Positions 52,946 to 63,021 of a stretch of 64,000 nt of DNA are shown piece after piece (the stretch's first letter is position 1; the number at the start of each line of letters is the position of its first letter). A program made the position numbers and the translations under genes. The DNA is from Sphingobacteriaceae bacterium (GTDB lineage: Bacteria > Bacteroidota > Bacteroidia > UBA7662), in NCBI GenBank assembly GCA_013824115.1, contig PNNG01000026.1, positions 62,001-126,000 on the forward strand, given 5' to 3'. Below the pieces are notes generated by a model. That model saw only the letters and a program-made list of their open reading frames with translations, did no database searches and had not been told where the DNA came from.

Positions 52946-54076
52946 ATGGCACTATTCGACGTATATAAATTGCAACCCATCACCCCGGTAAAAGCCAGTG
53001 GCTCGTGGTTATGGGATGAAAAAGGGCAGCGCTACCTCGATTTTTACGGGGGACATGCCGTCATCAGCATTGGGCACAACCACCCGCATTGGGTCGATGC
53101 CCTCCAGCAGCAACTCAGCCGCATCTCTTTTTACAGCAACAGCATCCAAAATCCGCTGCAGGAAGCGCTGGCCGAGCGTTTGGCCAAACAAAGCGGCTAC
53201 CCCGATTACAGCCTGTTTTTGTGCAATTCGGGCGCCGAAGCCAATGAAAACGCCCTCAAAATCGCCTCTTTCATCACCGGCAAGGCAGGCGTGGTAGCCT
53301 TCAACAAGTCCTTTCACGGGCGCACTTCGGCGGCGGTGGCGGCTACCGACAATCCCAAAATTGTTGCGCCGGTGAATGCCGGTCACCAAGTACGCTTTCT
53401 CCCTTGGAACGACATTTCGGCCCTCGATGCGGGTTTGGATGAAAGCATCGGTGCGGTGATCATCGAAGGCATTCAGGGCGTGGGCGGCATTCATGAACCC
53501 GATGCGTCCTTTTTGCAGGAACTCGAGCGCCTCTGCCAGCAACGCAACATCTTACTTATTCTCGATGAGGTGCAAAGCGGTTGTGGTCGTACCGGTCAAT
53601 TTTTCGCCCACCAATGGGCGGGTATTCGTCCACCGCTCATCACCATGGCGAAGGGCATGGGCAACGGCTTTCCGGTGGGTGGGGTGCTCATTTCGCCCGA
53701 TATTGCTGCCTGGAGCGGGATGTTGGGCACCACTTTTGGCGGTAATTACCTCGCCTGTGCCGCTGCTTTGGCGGTGTTGGAAGTGCTGGAGCAGGAAAAT
53801 CTGCTTGAAAATGCGCTTCAACAAGAGCAGGTCATCAGACAAATGCTGGCCGATTTTCCGGGCATTTCTCCTGTGCGCGGCCGCGGACTGATGCTGGGTT
53901 TTGAAGCACCAGAACATCTGCCTTTGAAGAAATTATTGCTCGAGCAGTACCACATTTTCACCGGTGAGGCGGGTCTGCGCACCTTGCGTCTGCTGCCGTC
54001 GCTGGCCATTGGTGCCGAAGAAACCAGCTACCTGGCCGAAGCGCTTCAACAACTCAGCAAGGAGGTAGTAGAATGA
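52946..54076 (+). CDS. argD: Acetyl/succinylornithine aminotransferase
   Basis: 376 aa, class III PLP aminotransferase. Converts acylglutamate semialdehyde to acylornithine with glutamate as donor. The PLP Lys is in MAKGMGNGFPVGG; NSGAEANENALK binds the cofactor phosphate; LDEVQSGCGRTG contains the Asp that pairs with the pyridine ring. Overlaps argF' by ATGA. Confidence 0.95.
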   Translation: MALFDVYKLQPITPVKASGSWLWDEKGQRYLDFYGGHAVISIGHNHPHWVDALQQQLSRISFYSNSIQNPLQEALAERLAKQSGYPDYSLFLCNSGAEANENALKIASFITGKAGVVAFNKSFHGRTSAAVAATDNPKIVAPVNAGHQVRFLPWNDISALDAGLDESIGAVIIEGIQGVGGIHEPDASFLQELERLCQQRNILLILDEVQSGCGRTGQFFAHQWAGIRPPLITMAKGMGNGFPVGGVLISPDIAAWSGMLGTTFGGNYLACAAALAVLEVLEQENLLENALQQEQVIRQMLADFPGISPVRGRGLMLGFEAPEHLPLKKLLLEQYHIFTGEAGLRTLRLLPSLAIGAEETSYLAEALQQLSKEVVE

Positions 54077-55017
54077 AGCAGTTTTTTTCGCGGGCCGATG
54101 TGGCCGATGGCGAAACGCTTTTACAGCAGGCACGGGCTTACAGGAAGCAACCGCGCCTTGATTTTGGCTTGGGTACTGGCAAGACCCTCGGACTGGTATT
54201 TTTTAATGCCAGTTTGCGCACCCGCCTCAGCACCCAAATCGCTGCCCGCAACCTCGATTTGGAAGTGCTGGTGATGAATATGAACCAAGATGGCTGGACC
54301 ATCGAAACGCGCGAAGGAGCCGTGATGGATGGCGGCGCTGCCGAACATTTGAAAGAGGCGGCCGGCGTTTTGGGTCGTTACTGCGATGTGCTGGGTCTAC
54401 GCAGTTTTGCCGGTTTGCAGGATGCCGAAGCCGACCGTGCAGATGCCTTGTTTCATCAGTTTGCGGCTTATGCGGGCAAGCCTATGCTGAACCTCGAAAG
54501 TGCCACGCGCCACCCGCTGCAAAGTCTGGCCGATTGGCTCACCATCCGCGACCGTGCCCCAAAAGACCGTAAAATCAAAGTGCTGCTGCGCTGGGCGCCC
54601 CATGTGCGGGCCTTGCCACAGGCAGTTCCCAATTCCTTTGCCGAATGGATGCTCGCAGATGAGCAGGTGGAGTTGCACATCAGCCAGCCCGCGGGATTCG
54701 AACTGCATCCCGAATTTTCGACGGGTGCACAGCTGCATCATTCGCCAGAGGCTGAATTGACCGATGCTGATTTTATTTATGTGAAAAACTGGTCGGCCAC
54801 TACGCCATACGGCCAAATTGGCAGCGACCCCGCCTGGATGCTTACTGAAAAGCAACTCCAAGGCAGCCCCGCCCACATCATGCACTGCTTGCCGGTGCGC
54901 CGCAATGTGGTGCTGGCCGACGAACTGCTCGACGGGCCTCGCGCCTTGCACCTCGAACAAGCCGAAAACCGCATTTGGGCTGCCCAAGCTGCCCTAGCCA
55001 ACCTCCTGCAGCCATGA
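54073..55017 (+). CDS. N-acyl-ornithine carbamoyltransferase (AOTCase/SOTCase)
   Basis: 314 aa. Transfers a carbamoyl group to N-acetyl- or N-succinylornithine. The carbamoyl-phosphate loop is NASLRTRLS, replacing the usual STRTR; HCLPVRRNV is the C-terminal signature. At position 90 (GAAEHLKEA) this protein has Ala. In characterised enzymes this site is Glu92 in the acetyl-specific AOTCase of Xanthomonas and Pro90 in the succinyl-specific SOTCase of Bacteroides fragilis, so a small residue here favours the succinyl type. The enzyme means citrulline is made as an acyl derivative and deacylated afterwards. Confidence 0.9.
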   Translation: MKQFFSRADVADGETLLQQARAYRKQPRLDFGLGTGKTLGLVFFNASLRTRLSTQIAARNLDLEVLVMNMNQDGWTIETREGAVMDGGAAEHLKEAAGVLGRYCDVLGLRSFAGLQDAEADRADALFHQFAAYAGKPMLNLESATRHPLQSLADWLTIRDRAPKDRKIKVLLRWAPHVRALPQAVPNSFAEWMLADEQVELHISQPAGFELHPEFSTGAQLHHSPEAELTDADFIYVKNWSATTPYGQIGSDPAWMLTEKQLQGSPAHIMHCLPVRRNVVLADELLDGPRALHLEQAENRIWAAQAALANLLQP

Positions 55018-56879
55018 AAAAGACCTTGTTTGTGGTAAAACTGGGCGGTGAAGTGCTCGATGATTCCCAATTATATACCACAACGCTGAAGCAATTGCAA
55101 GCCTGCGAGCAACCCCTGTTGGTAGTGCACGGAGGAGGTAAAATAGCCAGCGAAATGGGCAAGCGATTGGGCTTGGAACCGCAGTACCACCAGGGCCGCC
55201 GCATTACCGATGCAGCCACCCTCGAACTGGTGACCATGGTGTACGGCGGATTGCTTAACAAGCAGCTTACCGCCGCCCTCAATGCGGGTGGAAGAACCGC
55301 CTTGGGCCTCTGTGGTGCCGATGCAGGCTTGCTTCCTGCCCAAAAGCGCCCAGTGGGTGAGGTTGATTTCGGTTGGGTGGGCGATTTGTTGCCCGAAAAA
55401 CTGCCCATAGATCGTTGGTTAGGACTGCTTGAGGCCGGATTTACCCCCGTAGTTGCACCCCTGAGTGCTGACGCGTCGGGACAATTGCTCAACACCAATG
55501 CCGATACCCTGGCTGCGCACCTGGCCATTGCCTTGCAGAGTCAATATGAGGTGCGTTTGTTGTATGCCTTTGCCTTGCCTGGACTGCTGCGTGATATCCA
55601 AGATGCCGACAGCTTGATTGAACAGATCGATTTGGCTTCGGCAGCGCAGCTAAAATCAGCAGGCATACTCCAAGACGGTGTTTTACCCAAGGTCGACAAT
55701 GCCTTGTTGGCTGCCGAAAAGGGTGTTTCGCAGGTGTGGATTTGTCATGCCCAAGCACTGGGCGGCCATTTTGCCGGAAAAGCCAGCGGAACAAACGTAG
55801 TTGCGGGTGAAAAACCAGTTGACTTTACCGCCAATACACCGTTGGAGCTACTGACTGCGCTCTTGCGTATCCCTGCTTTCAGTGGCGAGGAGGCTGCCAA
55901 GGCCGATGGTCTGCAGGCTTGGTTGGCTGCGAAAGGCATTGCCGTGAACCGACTGGGCAACAACCTCTGGTGCGTAAACAAGCATTTTGATGCCCAAAAG
56001 CCCACCATTCTGCTCAATTCGCACCTCGATACGGTGAAGCCCAATGCCCAATACACCCGCGATCCTTGGTTACCCGAAGTGATGGATGGTAAATTGTACG
56101 GACTCGGAAGCAACGATGCCGGCGGTGCGCTGGTGAGCCTCATTTTTACCTTTTTGACATTCGAAGCGGCGCCCAACCTGGCCTATAATCTATGTTTTTT
56201 GGCCTCGGCCGAAGAAGAAAACAGCGGTTCGGGAGGGGTGGAACTGGTGTGGTCGCATTTGCCAGCCATCGATTTTGCCCTTGTGGGAGAGCCTACCAGT
56301 GGCGAGTTGGCCGTAGCCGAAAAAGGACTGCTGGTGGTAGATGCCACCGTGCATGGCCGTGCCGGTCATGCCGCCCGCGACGAAGGCGACAATGCCCTTT
56401 ACAAAGCCCTGGCCGACTTGGAATGGGTGCGCCACTACCGTTTTGAGCGCGTGTCTGATACACTAGGCCCGGTGAAAATAACCGCCACCATCATCTCGGC
56501 GGGGAGTCAGCACAATGTGGTGCCTGGCACTTGCCGCTATACGCTCGACATCCGCTTGAACGACTGCTATACCCACGAAGAAGTGCTCGAAACCCTGCAG
56601 CAACACTTGCAAGCCGAACTCCAGCCTCGTTCGTGCAGGCTTCGGCCGTCGCATTTACCCGAGGGTCATCCCTTGCGGTTACAGGCTGAAAAGCTGGGCA
56701 TGCACTGCTATGGCTCGCCCACCACCTCAGATCAGGCGCTCATGCCGGTGCCCTCGGCCAAGCTGGGTCCTGGCGACTCGGCCCGCTCGCACACGGCCGA
56801 CGAATTCATTTATGTTGAACAACTGCAGGCTGGGGTAGAGCTCTACAGCCGCCTGCTCCAACCCCTATTGCTGCCATGA
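55014..56879 (+). CDS. ArgB-ArgE fusion: acylglutamate kinase + acylornithine/citrulline deacylase
   Basis: 621 aa from the ATG at 55014 (ATGA overlap with argF'). Residues about 1-265 are an amino-acid kinase (ArgB): VVKLGGEVLD, LLVVHGGGKIAS and LNTNADTLAAHLA. Residues about 275-621 are an M20 metallopeptidase (ArgE type): LLNSHLDTVKPN (His/Asp), GLGSNDAGGALV (bridging Asp), ASAEEENSG (catalytic Glu) and SARSHTADEFIY (last His). The linker is short and no stop or frameshift intervenes. In most bacteria these are separate enzymes. Here the kinase uses the acyl-glutamate and the peptidase would deacylate acyl-citrulline. Confidence 0.95.
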   Translation: MKKTLFVVKLGGEVLDDSQLYTTTLKQLQACEQPLLVVHGGGKIASEMGKRLGLEPQYHQGRRITDAATLELVTMVYGGLLNKQLTAALNAGGRTALGLCGADAGLLPAQKRPVGEVDFGWVGDLLPEKLPIDRWLGLLEAGFTPVVAPLSADASGQLLNTNADTLAAHLAIALQSQYEVRLLYAFALPGLLRDIQDADSLIEQIDLASAAQLKSAGILQDGVLPKVDNALLAAEKGVSQVWICHAQALGGHFAGKASGTNVVAGEKPVDFTANTPLELLTALLRIPAFSGEEAAKADGLQAWLAAKGIAVNRLGNNLWCVNKHFDAQKPTILLNSHLDTVKPNAQYTRDPWLPEVMDGKLYGLGSNDAGGALVSLIFTFLTFEAAPNLAYNLCFLASAEEENSGSGGVELVWSHLPAIDFALVGEPTSGELAVAEKGLLVVDATVHGRAGHAARDEGDNALYKALADLEWVRHYRFERVSDTLGPVKITATIISAGSQHNVVPGTCRYTLDIRLNDCYTHEEVLETLQQHLQAELQPRSCRLRPSHLPEGHPLRLQAEKLGMHCYGSPTTSDQALMPVPSAKLGPGDSARSHTADEFIYVEQLQAGVELYSRLLQPLLLP

Positions 56880-58159
56880 AAAAACTGTGGGACAAAGGCC
56901 AAGGCCTCGATGCCGATATAGAAGCCTTCACCATAGGGCAAGACCGTGAACTTGATTTGCGCCTGGCGCCTTACGATGTATTGGCTAGCAAGGCCCACGC
57001 GCAGATGTTGTGCAAAGTGGGTTTGTTGAGCGACGCCGAATGGCAGCAGCTTGCGCCGGCTTTTGATGCCTTGTACGAAGAGGTGCTGCAGCCTGAGTTC
57101 AAGCTCGATGAAGGGGTGGAAGACATCCATTCACAGCTCGAAGGCATGCTCACGGTGCGTTTGGGCGAAGTAGGCAAAAAAATTCACAGCGGTCGTTCAC
57201 GGAATGATCAGGTTTTGGTGGCCCTCGCTTTGTACTACCGCGATGCAGTGCAGCACTTGCGGCAATCGTTGAACGCACTCATCAGCAGCCTGCTCGATGC
57301 CGCCGAAAAGCACCAAGGGCACCTCATGCCGGGCTATACCCACATGCAAACCGCCATGCCATCGTCCTTCGCCCAGTGGTTTGCTGGTCATGCCGAAAAC
57401 CTGCTCAACGACCTTGAACAAGGCGAAGGCTTACTGAAATACCTTGGCCGCAATCCGCTCGGCAGCGGGGCGGGTTACGGCACATCTTTTCCCCTAGACC
57501 GCGCCTTAACGGCCGAGCTGCTGGGCTTTAGCGACCTGCATTACAACGCCATAGCCGCGCAATACAGTCGGGGTAAAAACGAGCGCCTCCTCACCCAATG
57601 GCTAGCCGAATTGGCACATGGCTTGGGCCGTTTGGCCATGGATATTTGTTTGTACAACGGACAAGAATTCCGCTTTTTCGTGCTGCCTGATGCCTTTACC
57701 ACCGGTTCGAGCATCATGCCGCATAAAAAGAATCCCGATGTGTGGGAGCTGCTGCGTGGGCATGCCAACCGACTGCAGGCGCTACCCAATGAAGTTCGTT
57801 TGCTTACTTCCAACCTGCCTACCGGTTATCACCGCGAGTTTCAGCTGTTGAAAGAAGCTGTTTTTCCGGCCATCGACCGCATGGAGCAGCTGCTCTTTAT
57901 GGCCAAAAAAGGGGTGGAAGCGTTACAAGTACGTGCCAACATTCTCGAAGATCCCATTTACCAGTCGCTTTTCACGGTGGAAGCGGTGAATGCGCTGGTA
58001 TTGCAGGGACATACCTTCCGCGATGCTTACCGCGCTGTAGGCGAGGAGGTGGCAGCCGGAAGATTTGCTTGGAAAGGGAATCTGCAGCATACCCATGCCG
58101 GAAGCATTGGGGATGTGGGGATAGAAAAGTTGCGTAAGCGGCAAGAAGTGGCTATTTAA
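56876..58159 (+). CDS. argH: Argininosuccinate lyase
   Basis: 427 aa. Releases arginine and fumarate. The HSGRSRNDQVLVAL region, GYTHMQTAMPSSFAQW and the flexible-loop signature GSSIMPHKKNPD, which carries the catalytic Ser, are complete. It overlaps the ArgB-ArgE gene by ATGA and closes the operon. The length is slightly short of the usual 450-460, with the difference at the C-terminus. Confidence 0.97.
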   Translation: MKKLWDKGQGLDADIEAFTIGQDRELDLRLAPYDVLASKAHAQMLCKVGLLSDAEWQQLAPAFDALYEEVLQPEFKLDEGVEDIHSQLEGMLTVRLGEVGKKIHSGRSRNDQVLVALALYYRDAVQHLRQSLNALISSLLDAAEKHQGHLMPGYTHMQTAMPSSFAQWFAGHAENLLNDLEQGEGLLKYLGRNPLGSGAGYGTSFPLDRALTAELLGFSDLHYNAIAAQYSRGKNERLLTQWLAELAHGLGRLAMDICLYNGQEFRFFVLPDAFTTGSSIMPHKKNPDVWELLRGHANRLQALPNEVRLLTSNLPTGYHREFQLLKEAVFPAIDRMEQLLFMAKKGVEALQVRANILEDPIYQSLFTVEAVNALVLQGHTFRDAYRAVGEEVAAGRFAWKGNLQHTHAGSIGDVGIEKLRKRQEVAI

Positions 58160-58321
58160 AGTGGGGTTTAACGTAAGCCGAGCTGCACTGGCGTCTTTGG
58201 GGCGGCATTTACCGTATTTTGCAGTTGCCCATTTGAATCATCCTCACAACGATGTAATATTTTTTGCGCTTGCTTTTTGGCTGAGAAATCTTTGCTATTA
58301 TTGAACGTTAACAAATAGCAC

Positions 58322-61300
58322 ATGAAATCAAAGTTCATCGGCCCTCTGTTGGTAATGGCATTGGCTTGTTTGGGGAGCAATGCCCAAGAGGTGACACTGC
58401 AAAACTCTGGCAATATGCTCAAAAAAGCCTCAGAGCATTACCGTGCCGATCGCATGGGTGCAGCAGAGCGCTTGGTAGAGAGCATTTATCCTGGCGATAC
58501 CAATTACATTACCGCCCAATTGTACGCTGCTGAGATAGCTTTTAACCAAAAGGAATACCAGAAGGCCAAAAACCACTGTTTACTGGGCTTGATGGAGCCC
58601 TCCACCATCCGAAATCAGTTTTACAACATCCTTTCGCTTTCCTATCATTATTTAGGAATCAACGATTCGAGCGATTATTACTCTGAACAGGGGATGAAAG
58701 AATACCCATTCGATCACCTCATTGCTTATAATCGCGGCTTGGTGCTCGATGCGCGGGGCAAGTGGTCGGAAGCGCTTTCGTTTTATTTCAAGTGTATCAA
58801 TCTGAATCCCTTGTTCAGCATGGCGCACTTCAGGGCAGGTTACTTGGCCATCAGGGCCAACCGACAATCGCAAGCCTTGTTGGCTTGGGGCTTTTACCTC
58901 ATGACCGAAAACGATGATACCGACATGAGCAACGACATTGAGAATGTGGCTTCCTTGCGGTTGGAATTAGATGATGACGACATCATTTTTGACTTGGGTG
59001 TTCCCAACGCCTTGGCTGCAGTTGACAGGCGCGTCATGGCGGGAGAAGCACTGAATAAAGGCTTTAAAACAGGGGTAAAGCTCGATTTTAAATTGGTAAA
59101 TCAGTACAAACTATTGATAGATGCCCTCGACCAAATCACAGATACAAACGATCCATTTATCAAGCACTACCGTAAATTCTATCAGGAGATAAAGCAGGAA
59201 AAATTGTTTGAGCCACTGGTAAGGTCGATAGTGAAGCCAGTGAAAATCGATAAAAACAATGCCTGGTTAGCCAAAAATGAGAAAGCTGTAGGTACGGTCT
59301 TTCAAATTGCAGGACGACAAGCATCGGCCATGATGGACCGCCAAACCTTTACTTTCGACGGTAAGTCCTATGATTTGGAGTGTTGGTATGAGCGCTTCAA
59401 AATTCAATCTTTGGGAGAAGTGGATGGAGGCAAGGCCGAATTGAAAAAAGGAACCTGGTTTTATTTGAACAGCAACAAAGCCGTTGAATCGGTAGGCAAT
59501 TACAGAAACTACAAAAAGAACGGCTGGTGGAAGTACTACAATGAAGAAGGCTGGTTGAATGCAGAGCTTCACTATGTAGACGACCTGTTGGATGGCGAGC
59601 GCATACGTTTCGACATCAGCGGAAATGTGATTGAACGCATGCATTTCAAGCAGGGTAAGGTGGTAGATACTGCTTTCTATTACTATCCCTGCGGACAGTT
59701 GAAAATGGTAAGTGCCACACGCAATGAGCAAAAGCACGGCGTAGAACGCGAGTATTATCCCAATGGCGTCTTGTTTGGACTGTCATACTATAATGAGGGC
59801 AATATGGTAGACACAGTTCGCCGGTGGCACGAAACCGGGGTGCTGTTTCAGCAATATCAACTCGATGCGGAATCGAAACGGTATGGTGCCTTTGTAGAAT
59901 GGAACGAAGAGGGTAAAATGGTTGTAAAAGGTCAATTTACCCGAGACCAGCGTCAGGGTTTGTGGCAAGGATTTTACCCCAACGGCAATTTGCAATACGA
60001 GGGAATGTATAACGATTCGGGTCTTGCCGAAGGGCCATGGAAGTATTTCAAAGAAGATGGCAAAACCGACAGGCTGTTGGCCTTTAGAAATGGCCTATAT
60101 GAGGGTGTTTTGGAGTATTTCAAGGAGGGGCGTTTGCAAGCGCGTTACAAGGTTGTAGATATGGGCAAATTCGTTGAGGCCACTTACTTCGACGAAAAGG
60201 GCCGGGAAATAAGCAAGTTTGGGGATCCAAATGGCAATTTTTCGCTGCAGAGTTACGGTATCGATGGTATAAAAGTTTCGGAGGGACAATACAAGAATGG
60301 CTTTATGGACGGCGAATGGAAATTCTTCGACAAATACGGCAACCTGGTAAGAAGAGCCCAATTCAAGGAAGGGATGCTTCATGGAAAGGAAGTGCATTAC
60401 GATGCTTTGGGGAATATTCGAATCGAAACAAACTATGTAGACAACGAGGAGCAAGGCTATTATAGACAATTGTATGTAGACGGCACCTTGTCGTCCCAAG
60501 GTTACCACCAAGCGGGCAAGCAAATTGGGAGATGGGAGTTTTACCACGAAAATGGAAAAATCAGGGAAGCTGCATTTTTTGATGATGGCACTAAAACAGG
60601 ACCGGTCTATCATTATGCTGCCAAGGGTGGTTTAAAGCGCATGGAATTATGGAATCAGTCGGCAGTGCGATTGGAGCGATATTACGATGCAGATGGCCAG
60701 GTCTATCATGTCAACAGTTATCCTGGTGGTAACGGCATAGAAATTTGGCCTTTTGCCCAGGGCAAAATCCGCTTTAAAACAACGGTGCGCTGCGATTCGA
60801 AAATTGATTCGGCCATATCATATCATGCCAACGGTGCTGTAGCCATTCGTTCGTTTTATGTGAATGATAAAAAAGAAGGAAAAGAACAAAGCTATTTCGA
60901 CAACGGGCGACTCGAAGCTGAATTGACCAACCTCAATGGTGTGCCGCATGGCATGTACAAGGAGTACTACAAAAATGGCAAAGTCCGTAAAACTGGTCGT
61001 TATCAAAAAGGCAATCAGGTGGGCGAATGGAAGTGGTACTTCGAAAATGGCACATTGGAAATGCTCGAACGCTTCAATGATCAAGGTTATTTATCTGGCT
61101 GGACCCAGTTTTATGATCAATTGGGTCAATTGGCCTTTGAGCGACTTTGGGAAGACAACGAGCTGAAGGCCCTCCGGTATCTGCTCCCTAGTGGACAATA
61201 TTCACCGCCAATTGCACTCAATCGCGATACCATCACCATGGTTACCTATTTCAGAAATGGCAAGGTTTCATCCATTCATAGGTTCAAAGCCGGACTCAGG

Positions 61301-61606
61301 CATAACGAATTGCTGCAGTACCACAGCGATGGCAGTTTGTTGTCGCGCAGCAATTATGTGTTGGGAGTATTGCATGGCGCCTATGAGTTGGGTGATCCCG
61401 CTCAGGTGATTAGGCTGCGTGGAAACTATCTAAACGACGATTGGGATGGTGTACGAAGCACTTACGACCAAAAGGGCAAACTCGAGAGAGAGGAGACTTA
61501 TCATGCAGGCTGGAAAGAAGGCTTGGTGACTTATTACCAGCCGAATGGCCAAGTTGCCAAGAAGGAAACTTGGTGGCAGCATGAAGGCCTCCCAACGAAT
61601 GAGTGA
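58322..61606 (+). CDS. Large secreted TPR + MORN-repeat protein
   Basis: 1094 aa with a signal peptide ending in CLGSNAQEV. The first 230 residues are TPR-like (AEIAFNQKEYQKAKNHCLLG, LVLDARGKWSEALSFYFKCI). From about residue 380 to the end there are more than 15 MORN_2 (YwqK-type) repeats of the form YYxNGxL/GxW (GWWKYYNEEGWLNAE, GLWQGFYPNGNLQYEG, GEWKWYFENGTLEMLE). MORN_2 repeats are common in Bacteroidota secreted proteins and are thought to bind partners or lipids. No catalytic domain is seen. It has its own upstream region of 162 bases and is transcribed alone. Confidence 0.85.
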   Translation: MKSKFIGPLLVMALACLGSNAQEVTLQNSGNMLKKASEHYRADRMGAAERLVESIYPGDTNYITAQLYAAEIAFNQKEYQKAKNHCLLGLMEPSTIRNQFYNILSLSYHYLGINDSSDYYSEQGMKEYPFDHLIAYNRGLVLDARGKWSEALSFYFKCINLNPLFSMAHFRAGYLAIRANRQSQALLAWGFYLMTENDDTDMSNDIENVASLRLELDDDDIIFDLGVPNALAAVDRRVMAGEALNKGFKTGVKLDFKLVNQYKLLIDALDQITDTNDPFIKHYRKFYQEIKQEKLFEPLVRSIVKPVKIDKNNAWLAKNEKAVGTVFQIAGRQASAMMDRQTFTFDGKSYDLECWYERFKIQSLGEVDGGKAELKKGTWFYLNSNKAVESVGNYRNYKKNGWWKYYNEEGWLNAELHYVDDLLDGERIRFDISGNVIERMHFKQGKVVDTAFYYYPCGQLKMVSATRNEQKHGVEREYYPNGVLFGLSYYNEGNMVDTVRRWHETGVLFQQYQLDAESKRYGAFVEWNEEGKMVVKGQFTRDQRQGLWQGFYPNGNLQYEGMYNDSGLAEGPWKYFKEDGKTDRLLAFRNGLYEGVLEYFKEGRLQARYKVVDMGKFVEATYFDEKGREISKFGDPNGNFSLQSYGIDGIKVSEGQYKNGFMDGEWKFFDKYGNLVRRAQFKEGMLHGKEVHYDALGNIRIETNYVDNEEQGYYRQLYVDGTLSSQGYHQAGKQIGRWEFYHENGKIREAAFFDDGTKTGPVYHYAAKGGLKRMELWNQSAVRLERYYDADGQVYHVNSYPGGNGIEIWPFAQGKIRFKTTVRCDSKIDSAISYHANGAVAIRSFYVNDKKEGKEQSYFDNGRLEAELTNLNGVPHGMYKEYYKNGKVRKTGRYQKGNQVGEWKWYFENGTLEMLERFNDQGYLSGWTQFYDQLGQLAFERLWEDNELKALRYLLPSGQYSPPIALNRDTITMVTYFRNGKVSSIHRFKAGLRHNELLQYHSDGSLLSRSNYVLGVLHGAYELGDPAQVIRLRGNYLNDDWDGVRSTYDQKGKLEREETYHAGWKEGLVTYYQPNGQVAKKETWWQHEGLPTNE

Positions 61607-61693
61607 GGTGGTAAGGCATGTGATTTCGAATTCACTTCGTCCTTAGAAGCCTATCAAATTTTTGTTGCTGAAGTATTTGAATTTGAGAGAATC

Positions 61694-61701
61694 TAACTTT
61701 G
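61694..61701 (+). promoter_or_regulatory. Putative -7 element of bshA
   Basis: TAACTTTG fits TAnnTTTG. It lies about 127 bases before the bshA ATG, so the transcript would have a leader; no good TTTG was found at the usual upstream distance. Confidence 0.5.
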
Positions 61702-61827
61702 CGTACATTCGTTGCAAGCCCGCAGAGCGAGTGCTTGGAAAGGGAACGCAAGGTTCGATTCGGTTTTTTTTCTCAAATTGCCACTTTTTCTACCCATCGC
61801 TGTTTATATAGCCACATTCACACACCA

Positions 61828-62961
61828 ATGAACATAGGCATCGTTTGTTACCCTACGTATGGGGGAAGTGGCGTAGTAGCCACCGAATTGGGCAAGGGAC
61901 TGGCTGCCCGCGGGCACAAAGTGCATTTTATCAGCTATACCCAACCCGCCCGACTCGATATTTTCATGGAGAACATTTTCTACCACGAAGTGGCCATGGT
62001 GCATTATCCCCTTTTCGAGCATTCGCCCTATGTGTTGGCGCTCACCGGCAAACTGGTTGACGTGGTGAAATACGAAAAAATTGATGTTTTGCACGTGCAT
62101 TACGCCATTCCCCATGCCACGGCCGCCCATTTGGCACAGCAGATTTTGGCCTCGCAAGGCATCAGGGTGGCAGTAGTAACCACTTTGCATGGTACCGATG
62201 TGACTTTGGTGGGCAAAGATCCTACCTACGAACCGGTGGTGAGTTACGCCATCAACCAAAGTGATGCGGTGACTGCGGTTTCCGAATTCCTCAAGGCCGA
62301 CACCTACCGCCATTTTCACGTAAACCGTGAAATTGAGGTCATTCCTAACTTCATTGATTTAAATCGCTTTTCTCACAAAGCCAAGAGCCACTTCAAAATG
62401 GCCATAGCCCCCAATGGCGAACGCATTGTAACCCACGTTTCCAACTTCCGCAAGGTAAAGCGCATCGATTTGGTGATACAGGTGTTCAAAGGCATCCGCG
62501 ATGCCCTGCCCGCCAAGTTGATTTTGGTGGGCGACGGTCCCGAACGCCAAAAGGCCGAGCAGCTCTGCCGCGAGCTTCAGCTGTGCGATGATGTGCGCTT
62601 TTTAGGCAAGCAAGAAGCCATTGAAGAAATTCTATCGGTGAGCGACCTGTTTTTGATGCCTTCCGAAACCGAAAGTTTTGGTTTGGCAGCCCTAGAGGCC
62701 ATGGCCTGCCAAGTGCCTGTGGTGAGTAGCAATGCGGGCGGCTTGCCTGAGGTGAATATTGAAGGCCAAACGGGCTTTTTGTCACCCGTGGACGATGTGG
62801 CTGGCATGATCAAAAACAGCATTCATATCCTCAGCGACGACGAAGTGCTTCGGCAGTTCCGCGATGAAGCCCTGCGCCAGGCCCTGCGTTTCGATTTGGT
62901 GAACATTCTGCCGCTTTACGAAAATCTGTACGAACGGACGTTGGCGCTGCAGGCTGTTTGA
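61828..62961 (+). CDS. bshA: N-acetyl-alpha-D-glucosaminyl L-malate synthase (bacillithiol pathway)
   Basis: 377 aa, GT4 glycosyltransferase. The N-terminal [20 protein letters not shown] is diagnostic of BshA; later blocks are [21 protein letters not shown] and [17 protein letters not shown] with the EX7E donor-site pattern. It joins malate and UDP-GlcNAc in the first step of bacillithiol synthesis, the low-molecular-weight thiol of many Bacteroidota and Firmicutes. The ATG at 61828 is preferred; the longer frame from the TTG at 61699 has no family features. bshB and bshC are not in this window. Confidence 0.96.
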   Translation: MNIGIVCYPTYGGSGVVATELGKGLAARGHKVHFISYTQPARLDIFMENIFYHEVAMVHYPLFEHSPYVLALTGKLVDVVKYEKIDVLHVHYAIPHATAAHLAQQILASQGIRVAVVTTLHGTDVTLVGKDPTYEPVVSYAINQSDAVTAVSEFLKADTYRHFHVNREIEVIPNFIDLNRFSHKAKSHFKMAIAPNGERIVTHVSNFRKVKRIDLVIQVFKGIRDALPAKLILVGDGPERQKAEQLCRELQLCDDVRFLGKQEAIEEILSVSDLFLMPSETESFGLAALEAMACQVPVVSSNAGGLPEVNIEGQTGFLSPVDDVAGMIKNSIHILSDDEVLRQFRDEALRQALRFDLVNILPLYENLYERTLALQAV

Positions 62962-63021
62962 TTTGACATCAATTGGTTACTGGTACTTACCATTCTTTGC
63001 ACCCCAGCGGTTTCAAAACAA

